The translations under genes and the position numbers were made by a program. Below are positions 35,384 through 47,325 of a stretch of DNA of 64,000 bases, piece by piece. Under the pieces are notes generated by a model. That model was given only the letters and a program-made list of their open reading frames with translations. It was not told the origin of the DNA and made no database searches. The DNA lies in NCBI GenBank assembly GCA_020086605.1, contig JACBWW010000016.1, forward strand, positions 25,594,715 to 25,658,714, in the 5' to 3' direction. Source of the DNA: Lanius collurio (lineage: Eukaryota; Chordata; Aves; Passeriformes; Laniidae). Position 1 is the stretch's first letter; each line of letters starts with the position of its first letter.

Positions 35384-36844
35384 CTAGAAAGCAAAAAGAA
35401 AATGTCTATAACTCACATACCACAACCAAGATTTATTTTTTATATCTCTCTTCTCTTTGCTGGTTTTACAGACAGCCCTGGGAGCACGGAGAGCCCTTTG
35501 CGAGCTGCCGGTGCCTGTGCCGAGCACAGGTCCTGGCACACTGGAGAGCTCATGGACAGCCCTGGGGCTGCTGAGGGAATGGTGCTGCCTGCGTGTCCTG
35601 CAGCTGAAGAACAGGAACACCCACAGCCCCTCCTGCCCAGAGGAGGGGGGAGAGAAACTCCTGGGTGCAGAGCTTGGATTTTAAACTGGGCAAAGCCAAC
35701 TGGAAATTGAAATCCCCTCCCTGGGGCAGAAAGGTGCGTGGTGAGTCTTTCTAAGAGGGTTTTTTCAGCCTCTGGAGTTTGCTGCATTCTTTCACAGCTC
35801 TGGCTGATGGCAGGTGAAGATCAGGAGCCAGGATTGTGACCATGGTTTCATTTATGGGGCTCTACAGCTGCAAATGAGCCTTGCAATTAGGGACAAAGTG
35901 CTCCACCAGCAGCACTGCTGAGGGCAGGATCAGGTAATGAAGCACAGGAAACAGCCAAATCAGGAGTCTTTTCACCCAGCTTTGAGCTTCCCACCCCAAA
36001 TCCATAGGAAAAATGCAGGTGTTTGGATACTGCCAAGTCAGGAGCGTCGCTGGGCACCAGGACAAAGCAAGAGGACCAACTTTAATGATGTTGTCGTAGG
36101 CAAACCACGTCTGCTCAAACAAGGAGACGAGAAGGGGAACTGTGTTATTAAAAACTTGCTACAGTTATTACTCATAATTCCTTCTATTTCCCATAAGGAG
36201 CAGAGTTTTGGATTAAGAATACAATTTTTGTCTGCTATATTGAAGGATATAATCATATATCCTGGGAATTAATGCCATCTTCCACCATTCTGTCTGAAAA
36301 CCTTGGCAAATCTGTCATTAATTGCACTTGTGCAGGTTGTGGACTGAACATTCCTCATTGTTATGGGAGTGCCTCTCTTCCCACCGGATCTCTGCAGGCT
36401 GCTGCTCACACAGGGATTTCCCTTCCCTGGGCAGTTTGTGTTGCTGTACAGGACTCTGCTATTCCAGCCCAAGGTTGGGGAGAAGACATGGCACATCCCA
36501 TGGACATGAAAACACAGAAAAATGGGATTTAAGTGCTTGGTTTGGGGTGAACACTGCACTTGGAACATTAATCTTTTGTCCAGAAACAGAAAACTTATGT
36601 GCCAGGTGGAAATTTGTCCACTCAGCCTCTGGATGTTCTTCTAAACTCACCAATGTCTGTCCCTCTGTTTCCTCCTCTCCTGCAGAAAATTCCAAGAGTT
36701 CTTCACTCCCAAACCCCCCCACTGCTCCCATGCCTGCCCGAGCTGCAACCAGGCTCACTGCCCCTCTGGGTTTGATCCCTGCTCCTCTCCCAGGGGTACA
36801 GAGCCAGAGCTCCATGTCCACCTCTGCCTGTTCTTCCCTGGCAG

Positions 36845-37037
36845 GGTGAGCAGGCCCTGGCACAGGTGCCCAGAGCAGCTGTGGCTGCCCCTGGATCCCT
36901 GGCAGTGCCCAAGGCCAGGCTGGACATTGGGGCTGGGAGCAGCCTGGGATGGTGGGAGGTGTCCCTGCCACGGCAGGGGGTGGAATTGAATGGGATTTAA
37001 GACTCTTTCCAACCCAAACCAGTTTGGGATCCTGTGG
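36845..37037 (+). mobile_element. CR1 LINE 3' tail
   Basis: GTGAGCAGGCCCTGGCACAG, GGATCCCTGGCAGTGCCCAA, GGGAGCAGCCTGGGATGGTG and CTTTCCAACCCAAACCAG, ending GGGATCCTGTGG. It is near-identical to the 7068 copy, but the palindrome is altered by a CCACGG substitution. Confidence 0.86.
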
Positions 37038-37493
37038 TTTGAACCAGCTGTTTCCAAGCCAGCTCCACCCTTTCGTCCCGTAAGCAGAGTTTGAACTACA
37101 CCATCTCCATTTCATTTGTAAGGTTTATCTCTTTCTTTTCCAAGAAAAAATGGAGTGTTGGGATTTTTGCTGTCCCCATGCCCTGTCACAGGTGACATTT
37201 GCCTCAAAAAAATGGAGAGTGTCTGCCTGGTGTGACCTGCTGCCTTCCCCAGGCTGCCCAGGGGACGAGGTCCCAGCTCAGGACTCTTCCCTTCCTCCCG
37301 CTGCTCCCACATCCCCTTCCCTCATGTCCCTGCTGGGAAGGGGCTGACACTGGGGGATCAGGACTGGAAGTTCTGGAGCAAAGGGGGCTGGACAGAGATG
37401 CTGTCAGCGAGCCCCAGGACTCCCAGAGCAGGAGCTGGCCCGAGGGGGGGCGGCTGGAGGCAGCAGATGCTGCTCCTCGAGAGGGCACGGCTG

Positions 37494-38061
37494 CTGGGCC
37501 ATGCTCAGCACCGAGCACACCTTCCTCAGCCTTCCTCAGCCTTCCTCAGCCACTGCTGGGCCATGCTCAGCACCGAGCACACCTTCCTCAGCCTTCCTCA
37601 GCCATTGCTGGGCCGTGCTCAGCACCGAGCACACCTTCCTCAGCCTTCCTCAGCCATTGCTGGGCCATGCTCAGCACCGAGCACACCTTCCTCAGCCTTC
37701 CTCAGCCACTGCTGGGCTGTGCTCAGCACCGAGCACATCTTCCTCAGCCTTCCTCAGCCACTGCTGGGCTGTGCTCAGCACTGAGCACCTTCCTCAGCCT
37801 TCCTCAGCCATTGCTGGGCCATGCTCAGCACCGAGCACACCTTCCTCAGCCTTCCTCAGCCACTGCTGGGCTGTGCTCAGCACCGAGCACACCTTCCTCA
37901 GCCTTCCTCAGCCACTGCTGGGCCATGCTCAGCACCGAGCACCTTCCTCAGCCACTGCTGGGCTGTGCTCAGCACCGAGCACACCTTCCTCAGCCTTCCT
38001 CAGCCACTGCTGGGCCATGCTCAGCACTGAGCACACCTTCCTCAGCCTTCCTCAGCCATTG
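37494..38061. repeat. Minisatellite, 11 units of about 52 bp
   Basis: Eleven units begin CTGGGC(C/T)(A/G)TGCTCAGCA at about 37494, 37555, 37607, 37659, 37711, 37763, 37813, 37865, 37917, 37957 and 38009. Each unit ends with two (the first unit three, the ninth one) copies of a 10-base CTTCCTCAGC subrepeat. Units differ by a few substitutions (CCATG, CCGTG or CTGTG; CACTG or CATTG) and small indels. The period is not a multiple of 3 and the unit has no plus-strand stop in any frame, which explains the long open frames over it. Confidence 0.95.
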
Positions 38062-38526
38062 CTGGGGCCTCCCAGGCTGCAGCAGCACTTCGGGGTGTGC
38101 AGACACCCTGCACGTGCCTTCTGCTCTGTGCCACCTCCAAAGGGAAGAGCGACCTCCTTCTCATTCCAGGGATGGCTCCCACGCATCCCCAGCTCCCCAT
38201 CAGTGCCAGCCCCCGGGGCCCTGCCTTTGCTTTCATCTCGGAATACCTGCACGTTGTTATAATTGATGAAGCCATGATAATGAGTTTTGTTATTTCATAT
38301 GTAAGCCTTGTTTGATTTGAGAAGGAAAAGGGAATTAATATTTTATTTAGGTGACTTTGGGGCTTCTTCCCTGTGGCTGTTTAATGTCTGAGTTCTAATT
38401 TCTGTAACCCCAGAACACACAGCCTGTGAGGAGACGTGGGTCCAGAGCTGGCACAGTGAAGCCATTCTGCTCTCCACAGAGAATCCCCAACACTCTTCAA
38501 AGCCACACAAATCCCTAACACCCCAT

Positions 38527-38685
38527 CCCTGGAAGTGGCCCTGGATCCCTGGAAGTGCTCCAGGCCAGGCTGGATGGGGCTTAGAGCACCCTGGGATAGT
38601 GGAGGATATCCCTGCCCATGGCAGGGGGGTGGAATAGGATAAACTTTAAGATTCCTTCCAACCCAACCATGGGATGTTTCTATGA
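38527..38685 (+). mobile_element. CR1 LINE 3' tail (older)
   Basis: CTGGATCCCTGGAAGTGCTC, CAGGCCAGGCTGGATGGGGC, ATCCCTGCCCATGGCAGGGG and CCTTCCAACCCAACCATGGG, ending TTTCTATGA. It is diverged from the young-looking set. Confidence 0.83.
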
Positions 38686-39430
38686 CAATTTCAAGATGCT
38701 TTTATTAACTTCTCCCCCCAAATGTTCTCTTCCTAGTTCTCCCCACCCTGTGCACCAGCACCTGTGGGAAGTTATTGAACAGAAGCCCTGGGAGCTCGGT
38801 GATTAGGCAGAATTAGCCCTCTCTGCCTCAAAGACCAGTAACTTTAACTCAGTGCAGTCTGTTACTGCCTCTGTGTTTAGCTTTAATGGCTATTTTATGA
38901 TGAGATGATCCCTGGAGTCTGGGAATGGTGGGTTTGGATTTACATTAATCTCAGTAACAACAATGCAGTTTCCACTCCCAAAAGCCTTGTTGCAGACACT
39001 GCACACACAGTTATGATTACAGAGCTAACGCCCACTGGTAATTTACTGAACAATCCATCCGGATTTCTAAAAAAGAGAAGTCCCAGTCCAAGAGTATCCA
39101 AAAAAGTAGGATTCTCTCCATTGTGTTAGCAGAAAATCCAGCAGGGTGTGCACTCCCAGGGTGTAAACTCAGCCGTGGGGTACAGCTCCAAATTATCTGC
39201 AGGGTAATGAGGGTGCTGCTGTGAGCTCCCTCTCAGAGCTGGACCTCTCAGCTCTGCAGTGAAGCAGTGCCTGAGCTGGCCAAGGCTCCTCCCGAGCTGG
39301 CTGCCCATCACCCAGCAGCAGAGGGGAGATGCTGCATCCAAAACCAGCCCAGGGGTATTTTTGTCTTTCCTGCAAAGGACGAGGCTCAGAGATCCCCAGC
39401 ACCTTTGTAGTCATGTACCAACAACAGCTC

Positions 39431-39487
39431 ACAGGATACCCTGAGCTGGAGGGGACCCCCAAGGATCATCAGAGTCCAACTCCTGAA
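39431..39487 (-). mobile_element. CR1 3'-end scrap, inverted
   Basis: CTGAGCTGGAGGGGACCCCC followed by AAGGATCATCAGAGTCCAAC is an inverted CR1 terminus of the kind also seen at 54563. Confidence 0.6.
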
Positions 39488-40779
39488 AGGATGGAGTGCT
39501 AGATTTAACCCAGTATTTGAGAAGCAAGACCCAGCAGGACATAGAGTTTCCTGCTGAGGTGAAACACCAACCAAAACAGGAGCACAAGCACAACTTGGTT
39601 GTCCTGAAATGCTCTGCTTTGCCCTTCCTGCTGCCGCTGTGGCACTGAACGTGCTCAGCAGAGAGGAATTTGGTCAGAGTTATAAATAGAAAGGTGATCA
39701 GCATGCTGGGAGCTGCTAATGGAACCCAAAGTGCCAAAACCTGCTCTGAAATCCTTCCCACAGAAAGGGTGTTTGTGCCACAACTGCCCCCAGGACGGGC
39801 ACAACACAGCCATGAGCAGCCATGGAAATGGGATACAGATGGATTTCACCAACAGGAGAGAAACATTTCCTGGTCCATATAGGAAAGATCAGTTTAAGAG
39901 AAGGTTTAGGATACAGTGGGATGCAATGGCTCAGCAAGGAGGGAGGAGGACAGCAGCTCATGCTGCAGGAGGGGAGCAGCTGAGAAAGGAGCTGACAGAT
40001 GGCTTTCTGTGAAAAAGGGTCATTAATATTCTCCTGCTAGCTCCTAGGTTTAATGGGATGTTTGAGCTGAAAAATCCACCACTTGGGAGCTTGGTAATTC
40101 CCAAAGCTCCCCAGTTACAAGGGACAATAGCCACCTCCTTTTGCAGCACCGTGTGACCCCAACAAAAACGAGCTCTTGCACAAGCCAAGAGCTGTAACTC
40201 AAAATGTCCTGTTCAAAAGGAAAACATCTCCCTGTTTAATGAACTGCCTTTAAAATCCAGGTGACTCTGCAGAGGTGCCTGTTGCTGTCCCACAGCCCCC
40301 ATGACCCAGAAGGGCAGGGGGCTGCACACAAACCCAGAACACATGGTCAGGTTTTAGGGTTCAGGCAGGGAGTGCTCCCCTGGCCCCCTTGGCTGCAGTG
40401 ACCTGCAGAGCTCTGCTGACCCCACAGAACACAGATCACCCCTGGCACAACTGGGGCACAATTCACACCGGTTCAAAGTCTTGCTTTCAAAAGTGAGGAA
40501 GACAAATTAAACACAAATCCCTTTTGCAGGTTTTCCAGTGCTTTCCTGGCTATTTCCCTTCCAAGGATGCAATTCCTGCAGCACGTTTGGATGTCAGGCT
40601 GTTACTGCAATTTCCACTCTCACAGAACAGGAGCCACGGCCACGGGGCAGCTCCGGGAGCCAGCAGCTCCAAGCACCCGCTGCTGGAGCTTGGGGAGCTG
40701 CTGGAACGGTCACCCTGGGGCAGCCCCAGCCTGGCAGCAGCCCTGGCACACGAGGGGTGGGCGAGCAGTGGCTACTTAC

Positions 40780-40900
40780 TTCCTCTCTCCTTTGTACCAC
40801 TCAAAGACCGGGGCAGGCACTCCTGCACCTTCGCACCGGATCAGGCCGTTCCCTCCAAGCACCACACCGCTGGATTTAAGTTCCTGAATTGTGGGGGCAA
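40780..40900 (-). CDS. NEGR1: NEGR1 coding exon 5 (first half of Ig domain 3)
   Basis: This 121-base minus-strand exon has two bases finishing the Phe codon from exon 4, 39 whole codons and two trailing bases. The product begins APTIQELKSSG, continues GLIRCEGAGVPAPVFEWYKG and ends ER. The Cys of LIRCEG is the B-strand cysteine of Ig3, and the Trp of FEWYKG is the conserved C-strand core tryptophan. The acceptor is a T-rich tract ending TTTTTTTTCAG at 40911-40901. The donor is GTAAGTAG at 40779-40772. The trailing AA pairs with the first A of exon 6 to make Lys, giving GERKLINGQQ across the junction, close to the GEKKLFNGQQ I recall for mammalian NEGR1. The A'-B loop (SSGVVLGGN) is the least conserved part. 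No N-glycosylation sequon lies in this exon. Confidence 0.96.
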
Positions 40901-43900
40901 CTGAAAAAAAAGAATTGTAAAGTGGACATTGGTATCTGGATAGGCAGGTCACCCAACGCCGCTGCTCCTCCTCGGCCCCTCTGCCTGGCGCGGGGCCTTC
41001 TCCAGCTCCTTCCACCACTTTGTGCTCCAGCAGAATAAAAATTATCCCACACTGCAGATCCTACTCCGTGTGTCTGGTGTAAAAACCCAGCTGAGACGTG
41101 AAGAGAGAGCAACCCAGTCCTGGAAAAAGCTGCTTTTCCAACAGTTCCTCAGCACAGCCCCCAGCCATCAGCATTAGTGCACACGAGGTGCATTTAAATC
41201 CCGAGGGCTGGGAAAAGGAACCCCCAGCACTGACAGGAGGACCCCCTGTCACTGAGAGGCTGTGGCAGGTCCCCAGTGCCAGCACCTCTTATCTCCTGCA
41301 TCAGCTGCAAACACCCACAAACCCAGAGCTCAGGTGGCCTTTCAGATCTCAGATGAAAGGAATCAACCTCCAAAATTACGAGCCAACCACAAATATCAGA
41401 GAAAAGCGACTTTCCCATGATTCCACTGCATATGTAAGTTGGAAGTTTCAGTAAGTGCATTTTGTCTTTTTAAATAGTAAACACTGTAAATAGTAATAAA
41501 CTTCTTGAGCTTAGAACCACAGACATAAATAAAGATAAAAAGCAATTGTCAGGTTTTCCAGTTGCCAGCAAAAGGAACCACCAGCTGAAAATAAAACACA
41601 GGAAATTCCTCAGAAAAGAGATTATCAAAGGAAACAACTGTCTCCTCCTGGAACTTTTTACATTCTCTGGTTCTAAACAATAATTTATGTGCATCATCAA
41701 AATGCTGTAAAAACCAAACCACATAACTTATAAATAAAAATCTGTTTATTTTTTCCTGAGCAGTTCTCCAGATGTTGCTTTAAGGTGTTTACAGACACGT
41801 GGAGCTCTGCCTGCCTTGCTCTGCTTCCCTCATCCCACCTCAGACCTGATCCCAGGAGCTCCTCATGAGCCTTGGCTGAACCACCTCAGTGGTGAAGGGT
41901 CCCTGGGCCACCCCAGCTGAGCCTGACCCTGCCAGGGCTCTCAAAAAAGCTGGGAAGAAAGCCCAAGAGTTGCTGGCTTGGGTTATGGGCAGGATGGAAA
42001 CTTGGGGGTGGCCAAAGGAAGCATCTTCCAGCCCCAAACCCATCAGTGCTGAGTGAGCCCCACCCATCTCCACACTCCTCGAGGTGCAAACCCTTCCCTG
42101 GTGGGGAAGGCAAAAGGATTTGATGGGAATATCCCACTGAACCACGGGGAGTTTGGATAGGTCCCTGTCCACACCTGGAAAGGGGTGCACACCTCGTTTT
42201 ACCTGGATGTGAATTGATTATGGGGTGGCTGCAGCTATCTCAGATCTGCAGTTAAGCATTGCTGTAATTACAGCAAACCCGATCAAATCGCTTTGTAAAT
42301 CCTAAATACTCAACAATCGAGTGCTGCTGAACCCTTGTGCAGCCTTATCTCTGCATCCTGTGTCCTTTGCATTCCCGGCCTCCGTGTAAATCATCCCAAA
42401 TGGCTCCTGATGGGATCGGCCCTCCCGTGCTTTAACCCGGGCAGTACCCGAGCAGCTCCTGGCACCCAGCTCTGCAAAGCCTCATTTTCACAAATCCAGG
42501 TCAAACCCTGCTTTTGCCAACACCTGGAAGGAGTTCAGGTGACCAAACCCCGCTGTGTGACACAGCCCAAGAGGAGCTCAGTGCTGCCCACGGGCCTGCC
42601 CTGCTGGGCAGCAGCGGCTCTGTGGCAGAGCAGTGACAGCCACGTCCCCTCCCTCACTCCATCGGCTGCTTTCCCACTCGGCAGGAGGGGAATCTCCTGG
42701 GAATGCAGCTGCCATGGCCAGGGACAGCAAACACATCCTCAGCACTTAGCACAATTCCTGATTTTAACAAAACTGGGTGAGGGAGTTTCACCTGCGGTTG
42801 AACCAGAGCTGCTTCTCCCTCCTCCATCGCTCCCATCCTCCCACAAGTCAGTCCACAGGCTGGCAAACTCACCCTCTGCCTCCAGCTTCCCCATCCCCAT
42901 GATTACAACAAACCAATCCATAAATTCATTAGCTTTCACCCAGTAACATTAAGGTTTGAAGGAGATAATAAATATAAAAGCAATTTGCATGTCTATGTCT
43001 CAATAATCTGCATAGGAAAAAACACAGATTTTTGTTTTGTTACTCCATAAAACAACAGGGACACGTAAAACATTCCCACTCCTTCCCTCAGGTTGTGTCA
43101 AAGATGCAACCACTGGAAGAGCAAATAAGAGATGAGCAAAGGCCTGAGTCACAAAGTTCTTTTTTCTAAGAAGTACCACCTTGCTGCTACCCCCTGGGCC
43201 TGCTCAGCTTTTGCTGGGTGTTTGGGGATGCTTTTGTTTTGGTTGGCTGGCTGATTTTTGCACAAAAGCAGAACACCACTGACAATTTTCAGGATGAAAT
43301 GGAGCATAACAACACTTGCTGCTGCTTCTCAGGCAGGAGTGCCCGGCCCCGCGCTCTGGGCACAGCTGGGAAGGGAGTGCCAGCTGCATCCTGCTCCAAA
43401 CAACAGTTCCAGGCTCTGCTGTCTGCTTGGAAACTACTGGAAAACTTCTGAGGAGGAAATTTTCTCAGATCTCTCTTTGAGAAGGATTTCAGCTTCTGTT
43501 TGTTTGGAACAAGAATTGAAATCAATGTTCCCTGCTCTGGGAAATCCCTGGTTAATAAAGGCATGGAAACACCAACTGGAGATTGTTGGAGCCACAGTCT
43601 CTTGGATTTATCACTGTCAGGTTATTTTATGCTTTTTAGTCTAAAGACAAACTGTGGGATGCAGTTGTGTTCTTGGAGCACTGATTAGGGAGCCAAAAAT
43701 CCATCAGACCTGGAAGACTGAGCAGCTCCAGGTGAAATCCCACACCCAAAACCTGCTGCTCTCGGTGCTGAGGTCTCCTCTGGAACAGGAAGAGACAACA
43801 ACTGGGACAAGAAATTTGGTTAAAAAGAAGCTGAGGCTGAAGGGAGGTGTGGGACAAATGAGATTCCAGCTCCAGCCCTCCCTCAAACTCACAGAGCTGA

Positions 43901-44761
43901 AGCTTTCCCCTCAGCCAGTGATGTAGGAAGGGATTCCTGCTCAGCAGCCGGCACAGTCCTGTGTCTGAGGGTGTGTGGAGCACCTCATTATAAATAACAA
44001 TAAACAGCCAGCAAGGAAATAACACCTTGGCTCAGAGGTATGGAGCAGCAGGAGGGAGGGTCAGCTGGGAGAGGCTGCAGAGGAGGGAAGTGGGGACAGC
44101 CCCCCACAGCTCCCAGGGCAGGATTATCCAGACAAATCAATGGCTGACAGAGACACCGCAATAAAATCTAACAGGGATGTTAACAAGAGAACATGGTGTA
44201 AAACTAGTAATTTAAAACGTGTTTGTCATTTTTAGACCTCCTAAATAAAGGTTATATAAAATGATAGAGGAAAAATGCGATTGCCTGTGTCTGTCAGCAG
44301 CACTGGCTCCTGTGACTCAGATCTGGAGGTTTTCCTCCCTACAGTGGCTCCTTGTTCAATCCCCTCCCGTGGTTCATCCCTGCAGAGCAAGGCACTTCAA
44401 ATAAATGCCTAATTCCTGGCTTGGAAATGAATTACGGGAACTGACTTAATATCAATTTCCCAATACCTGTAAGTGCCTTGCTGGGAAAGGCTCTTTGGAG
44501 TGGGTGCTCCGAGATGCAGCCTCACTGAGTTTTCCCAGTGCCATCTGCCCCCTGTGAGATGGCTCGGCAGGGACAGCTGGGCCCGAGCCAAAATGTGCAT
44601 TTATTATCCCCAAACCCACAGATTTATGGACCCCCACAGGAGGGGTCCGAGCAGAAGTGTGGGCAGGAGGAGAACGGAGCCCAGCACGGCCCGGAGGTGG
44701 TGCCAGGTGTCACCCACGGTTCGGTGCCACCACACGGGACCCACGCAGGTCTCACCCAACA

Positions 44762-44895
44762 CAGAGACGGCACAAGGCCAGGCTGGACAGGGCTGGGGGC
44801 ACCCTGGGCCATGGAAAGGGTCCCTGCCCATGGTGGGGGTGGGATGAGAGGAGATTTAGGTCTCTCCCAACCCAAACCAGTCCCTGATCCTGACT
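44762..44895 (+). mobile_element. CR1 LINE 3' tail (older)
   Basis: AAGGCCAGGCTGGACAGGGC, CACCCTGGGCCATGGAAAGG, TCCCTGCCCATGGTGGGGGT and CTCCCAACCCAAACCAGTCC, ending CTGATCCTGA. It is strongly 5'-truncated. Confidence 0.82.
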
Positions 44896-45099
44896 CTGCA
44901 CATCTGAGCTCCCCAACGCCTTCACATGGAAACCCAAACTTTACACCTAAAGTTCTGTTCAGAACCACCCCAAAGGCCTGTTGAACCTGGCCCCTATCCC
45001 AAATATTTTCACTTTGCTTTCAAGCGTCTAAAGGAAGAGTTAAACCCATGGCATTCCCAGGCACAGGCAACACACCAACTCCAGCCCGAGCAGGTTTCC

Positions 45100-45480
45100 T
45101 CTTTTAACATTTTAATGAGCTTCGGGACTTTTATGCACATTAGTTATGTTGCCCTAATTACTCATTATAATTCTAATGTGCATTTTATATTTAATTACAA
45201 TGCTTATAAAGATTTGGTATGGACAGTAAATTATTATAACTAGCATGTGCATAATGATTACGAGCTGAATTTATTAACTTTTACACGAGCATTCAGGGCT
45301 GGAAACTTCCAATTTCACCTTTGTGAGCCCCCATATTGTCTGATTAAAGCAACGTTTTTGTGGCATTAATTGTAAATGTCAAGAAAAAAAAATCTTTTAT
45401 TTTCCCTGTTTTCATCAGCTTTTAATCTAGCATCCTAATGTCATCTTTTGTTAGTGAAATTGCTTTCCAGGGTGTTAAAA
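45100..45480. promoter_or_regulatory. Candidate intronic regulatory element, homeodomain-site rich
   Basis: An AT-rich, repeat-free block in intron 4 with many TAAT/ATTA cores (CCTAATTACTCATTATAATT near 45154, TTTAATTACAATG, GCATTAATTGTAAATG). It looks unlike the GC-rich repeats around it. Conservation cannot be tested here; the call rests on composition and motif density alone. Confidence 0.35.
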
Positions 45481-45610
45481 TAAAAAACTCCAGGTAAGAG
45501 AACAGGTTTTTTGAGATGTGTTTTGTGCTCAGAAAAACAGATGTCAGAAATATTCAAATATATTTTTATGTATATGCACCCTCAGAGTGTTTTACCAAGA
45601 GTACCAAGTC

Positions 45611-45698
45611 AAACAGTGTTACTTGTACTTTATATAATTATATAAACAGTGTTACTTGTACTTTATATACTTTATGTACTTGTACTTTATATAATTAA
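45611..45698. repeat. 33-bp AT-rich tandem repeat, two units plus a partial one
   Basis: AAACAGTGTTACTTGTACTT starts at 45611 and again at 45644. A third partial block (TACTTGTACTTTATATAATT) ends near 45697. Confidence 0.88.
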
Positions 45699-46016
45699 GA
45701 TGGGCTTTCAACACTCTGGATTATCTAATTTTTCTAATTTATTCAGAGCAGCAGCCCTACCTCTCCCCAGATTAATGGAGTGGTTTAATAATGGCTGTTC
45801 ACGTCAGAACCTTCTCTGCTGTGCAGAAACATTTGAGAGACACGACTGGAACAACCACTGGGCTCAGCCAGTAACAGGCTGATTTATTCCAGCTCTCCTT
45901 GATGACTTTTCAGAGTCAGGGATTCACTGGGATCTTGACATGTACATTTCCATAAAATTTATATGCAAACACAGGAGGTGGAAGAATTCAGTTCTAGATG
46001 TCTCTTTTGAGCTTTT

Positions 46017-46247
46017 CACAGAATCCCACACTGGTGTGGGCTGGAAAGACCTCAAAGCCCCCCCAGTGCCACCCCTGCCATGGCAGGGACACCTCCCACT
46101 GTCCCAGGCTGCTCCCAGCCCCAATGTCCAGCCTGGCCTTGGGCACTGCCAGGGATCCAGGGGCAGCCACAGCTGCTCTGGGCACCCTGTGCCAGGGCCT
46201 GCCCACCCTCCCAGGGAAGAATCCCTTCCCAATATCCCATCTAAATG
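46017..46247 (-). mobile_element. CR1 LINE 3' tail, inverted (young-looking subfamily)
   Basis: It starts CACAGAATCCCACACTGGTG and shares the CCCACACTGGTGTGGG terminus (46025-46040) with the copy at 24281. It then carries CCCTGCCATGGCAGGG and ends near AATATCCCATCTAAA. Near-identical to 3134 and 63700. Confidence 0.88.
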
Positions 46248-47104
46248 TACCTTCCTTCAGGTTTCCCTTTCCTGCTCAGGATTTCCCTTTACCAACCCTG
46301 TATTTCCATGTGGATTAACTGAACAATTGTGCCAGCCCCTCAGGAGAGAGGATCCTCAGGCATTCCCTGCATAGGATCCAGGATGTCACAGGGCATATCC
46401 ACTTCCCAAACATGCTCCTCCCCTGGCTCCAGCTCATGGATTGCTTTGTATCCACCCAAATCCTTGGCCTACTGTGCCATTTTTGGGTTTGGATAGAAAA
46501 TCTCCCAGTGCCAAGTGCTAAGTTCAAAATCCACCAGTAATTGTTATGTGGGTGGAAAACATACAAATCAGCATCACAAAATAATAAATAATGGGCCTCC
46601 AGACAGGAAACCTGAACAATCTGTTTTACAGGTATGTCAGGGATTAAAAAAAAAGAAGAGGAAAGAACTTAATGAAGCCTCCCAAAAAGCAGCAAAGCAA
46701 ACAAAGACCGTGAGGGAGCTGCAGAAGGAAGGGCAAGCTGGAAGAACTGCTTTGTTTCTCTGTCCATTGGGGTTTATCTCACGCTGCATCTCTTTAATCC
46801 ATCTATTTTCCAGCAAAGCGCTTTTCTCCCAGTATTCCCTTTAAGGCAGCTCTGTAAGTGCAGTTTGATCCCCTATTAAAGGAGTTGCTCTAGCATGGGA
46901 ACACAACCCCCTTCCTTGAGCAGCATCCAAGGAGAGCAGCTCCAGCCACACGCTGGCACCTGAGCTGTGTCCCTGCAGCAGGACTCAGGGTCCCCGTGGG
47001 CTCCACAGGGACAAACACTGGGAGCACTGGCAATGGCACACCAGACCCAGAGCGGGCTGGAAGCAGCCCTCGGTCCCAGGGGAGGGGATGCTCCCCACTC
47101 TCAG

Positions 47105-47325
47105 CTGGGCCAGGGGAGTTTAGGTTGGATATCAGGAAAGGTTCTGCACTGCCCAGGCTCCCCAGGGAATGGGCCCTGAGGCTGCCAGAGCTCCAGGAGC
47201 GTTTGGGCAGCACTGCCAGGGATGCCCAGGGTGGGGCTGTTGGGGGTCTGGGCAGGGCAGGAGCTGGAATGGATGGTCCCTGTGGGTCCCTCCCAACCAG
47301 GATATTCCCTGATTCTGTGATTCAG
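47105..47325 (+). mobile_element. CR1 LINE 3' tail (second subfamily)
   Basis: GGAGTTTAGGTTGGATATCA, CACTGCCCAGGCTCCCCAGG, CCAGAGCTCCAGGAGCGTTT and GCCAGGGATGCCCAGGGTGG, then TCCCTCCCAACCAGGATATT ending CTGATTCTGTGATTC. The end repeats are intact. Confidence 0.87.

Larger units (their letters stand above)
35384..40779 (-). other. NEGR1: NEGR1 intron 5 (about 5.4 kb)
   Basis: It is bounded by the exon-5 donor at 40779 and the exon-6 acceptor at 35384. It contains two CR1 tails, a CR1 3'-end scrap and the 52-bp minisatellite. 35390-36840, 37040-37490 and 38690-40779 show no gene or recognisable repeat apart from the scrap at 39431-39487. This is the shortest intron in the window. Confidence 0.93.

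Noticed and set aside
37199..38266. 355-residue plus-strand open frame (and an overlapping 253-residue one) rich in Ser/Pro/His
   Set aside because: Most of both frames is the 52-bp minisatellite, whose unit has no plus-strand stop in any frame. The same peptide motifs appear in all three frames, and there are no domains or splice support.
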